Part shown: positions 62,998 through 64,000 of the stretch, in pieces
Layout: each line of letters begins with the position of its first letter
Numbering within the stretch: the first letter of the stretch is position 1
Assembly: GCA_036557285.1 (NCBI GenBank)
Contig: DATBHW010000012.1
Span: 1-64,000, forward strand
Length of the DNA stretch: 64,000 nt
From: Ktedonobacterales bacterium
GTDB taxonomy: Bacteria > Chloroflexota > Ktedonobacteria > Ktedonobacterales > DATBGS01
Direction: 5' to 3'
Program-made: the position numbers and the translations under genes
The notes under the pieces: generated by a model
What the model was told of the DNA's origin: nothing
Seen by the model: only the letters and a program-made list of their open reading frames with translations
The model's database searches: none

Positions 62998-64000
62998 ATG
63001 GAACGCATTGAAGTCATCTGCCAGGCTGCCATTACTCTGCGCCAGCGAGTTGGCGCATTCGAGGGCAGCATAACCCAGGGAAGAGAAACAAAAGCGCCCC
63101 AGGCCAACGGGTTAGTCGAACAACTCTGCGATCTTTTAGGTCTCGAATTAAACGAGGGCATGTATTGCCGCAGAATGCTCGGTGGGGCCTACTCGCGGTT
63201 GCAATTATGGAGATGGAACAATCCAGAGATTGGCGGTGAAATCTGGCTGCATCCCGATCTCACACCTGAAAAGCGTGCCTTTGCCATTGCTCATGAACTG
63301 GCGCACTTCACGCTGCACCGAGGAGAACAAACCACCTTTCACCCCGCCTGCACTGAGGCCGAGGTAAACGAACAAGCTGACCCCAGCAATCTTCGCCACC
63401 TCGACCACCGGGTCGAGGAATATTCACCGCGCGTCTACCGGGAACTGGAGGCCAATGCCTTCGCTGCTGAGCTGCTTGCTCCACGAGCCGAGGTACGACG
63501 CCTCTTTGCGACACGCCCAACATGTGATGCTGCCTGGCTTGCCGCGCACTTTGGTATTTCACCCCTGCTTGCGCAGCAGCGCCTGATAGATGCTGTCTTA
63601 ACAGCCGGCCTCAGGTTGGAGACCGGGCGCGCTAGCCAGCTATTACCTGCTCTAGCTGAGAACCAGCCCGCAGCGAGCAGTACCACCGACATTATCGCCC
63701 AACTCGATGAGTTTCAGCGGGAAGCCGCTCAGGCTATCGGACCGGCCCTGGTGGTAGCCGGGCCAGGGACTGGCAAAACGGCTACACTGGTCGGGCGCGT
63801 CGCGTATCTCATCGAAAAACAGCGCATCCCTCCAGAGCGCGTGCTGGCCTTGACCTTCTCGAACCGCGCGGCGGGCGAGATGCGCGAACGGCTGGAGCGC
63901 GCGCATCTGCCGGGCGAGCGTATGCCGGTAATGACCATCCATGCGTTTGCCGCTGCCCTCTTACGTGGGTACGCTTCTCGCGTGCCCTGCGGCCCTGGCG
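62998..64000 (+). CDS. ImmA/IrrE-type metallopeptidase fused to UvrD/Rep helicase (3' end outside window)
   Basis: An open frame from ATG 62998 to the window end (334 codons so far). Residues about 50-200: zinc peptidase of the ImmA/IrrE (COG2856) type, HELAH at about 99-103 in FAIAHELAHFTLH and likely third ligand Glu in RELEANAFAAELLAP (about 151). Residues about 235 onward: SF1 helicase start with Q-motif-like LDEFQREAAQAI, Walker A VAGPGTGKTATLVGRVAYLI (about 254), motif Ia ALTFSNRAAGEMRERL and motif Ib MTIHAFAAALLRGYA. It begins 15 bases after the partner gene. This fusion is unusual. Confidence 0.85.
   Translation, partial: MERIEVICQAAITLRQRVGAFEGSITQGRETKAPQANGLVEQLCDLLGLELNEGMYCRRMLGGAYSRLQLWRWNNPEIGGEIWLHPDLTPEKRAFAIAHELAHFTLHRGEQTTFHPACTEAEVNEQADPSNLRHLDHRVEEYSPRVYRELEANAFAAELLAPRAEVRRLFATRPTCDAAWLAAHFGISPLLAQQRLIDAVLTAGLRLETGRASQLLPALAENQPAASSTTDIIAQLDEFQREAAQAIGPALVVAGPGTGKTATLVGRVAYLIEKQRIPPERVLALTFSNRAAGEMRERLERAHLPGERMPVMTIHAFAAALLRGYASRVPCGPG

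Noticed and set aside
1-64000. CRISPR arrays, tRNA and rRNA genes, prophage structural genes
   Set aside because: The clustered palindromes are irregularly spaced and lack unique spacers of constant length; no tRNA cloverleaf, rRNA core or phage head/tail gene was recognised by eye.

Overview
The window looks like a chromosomal segment of a high-GC member of the Chloroflexota, most likely class Ktedonobacteria. That placement is an inference from gene content: Ser/Thr kinases fused to WD40 repeats, an IS605/IS1341-type tnpB beside a small ribbon-helix-helix gene, and strong TTGACA-17-TATACT promoters in a GC-rich background. No rRNA, tRNA, CRISPR array or prophage structural gene was seen.

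Layout. 0-13 kb: fabF, a GNAT, a CBS-pair protein and a tandem ThyX-like protein. These are followed by an amino-acid permease/glutamine-synthetase pair and by an aminotransferase, RBBP9 hydrolase, GrpB and M20 peptidase run. 13.1-14.6 kb: a TnpB element inserted exactly at the stop codon of the M20 gene. 14.7-26.8 kb: oligoendopeptidase F, proS behind a T-box leader, small one-gene units (AHSA1, VOC, HEAT) and metG behind an attenuator-like leader. 26.9-30.9 kb: a TIR/SLOG-like small protein, a VOC protein, and two receiver proteins with a membrane histidine kinase. 31-38.4 kb: the E1alpha, E1beta, E2 and E3 genes of a 2-oxoacid dehydrogenase complex, plus thiolase. 38.4-47.4 kb: a Nudix-remnant/methyltransferase reading frame, DedA, fabH, fdhD, an HTH-cyclase and an aldehyde dehydrogenase, with an odd 0.9 kb non-coding block at 42.5-43.4 kb. 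47.5-53.2 kb: two kinase-WD40 receptors and a membrane protein.

54.5-64.0 kb: after a decayed transposase comes the most unusual region. It is a compact cassette of an unrecognised ~1,035-residue protein, a ~1,260-residue SF2-like ATPase, a sigma-like factor, a small partner protein, and an ImmA/IrrE-type metallopeptidase fused to a UvrD/Rep-type helicase that runs off the window. Both large genes contain a -1 frameshift. The second shift falls exactly on a correctly phased slippery heptamer (G GGA AAT). Together the genes suggest a regulated nucleic-acid-processing or defence system, but no function is proven.

A second theme is a family of short palindromic repeats (about GCCGCC-N4-6-GGCGG followed by a TACAAG or TACA tail). 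They fill many intergenic gaps, appear as an in-frame insertion inside lpdA, and leave a remnant where a Nudix gene is broken and joined in frame to a methyltransferase.
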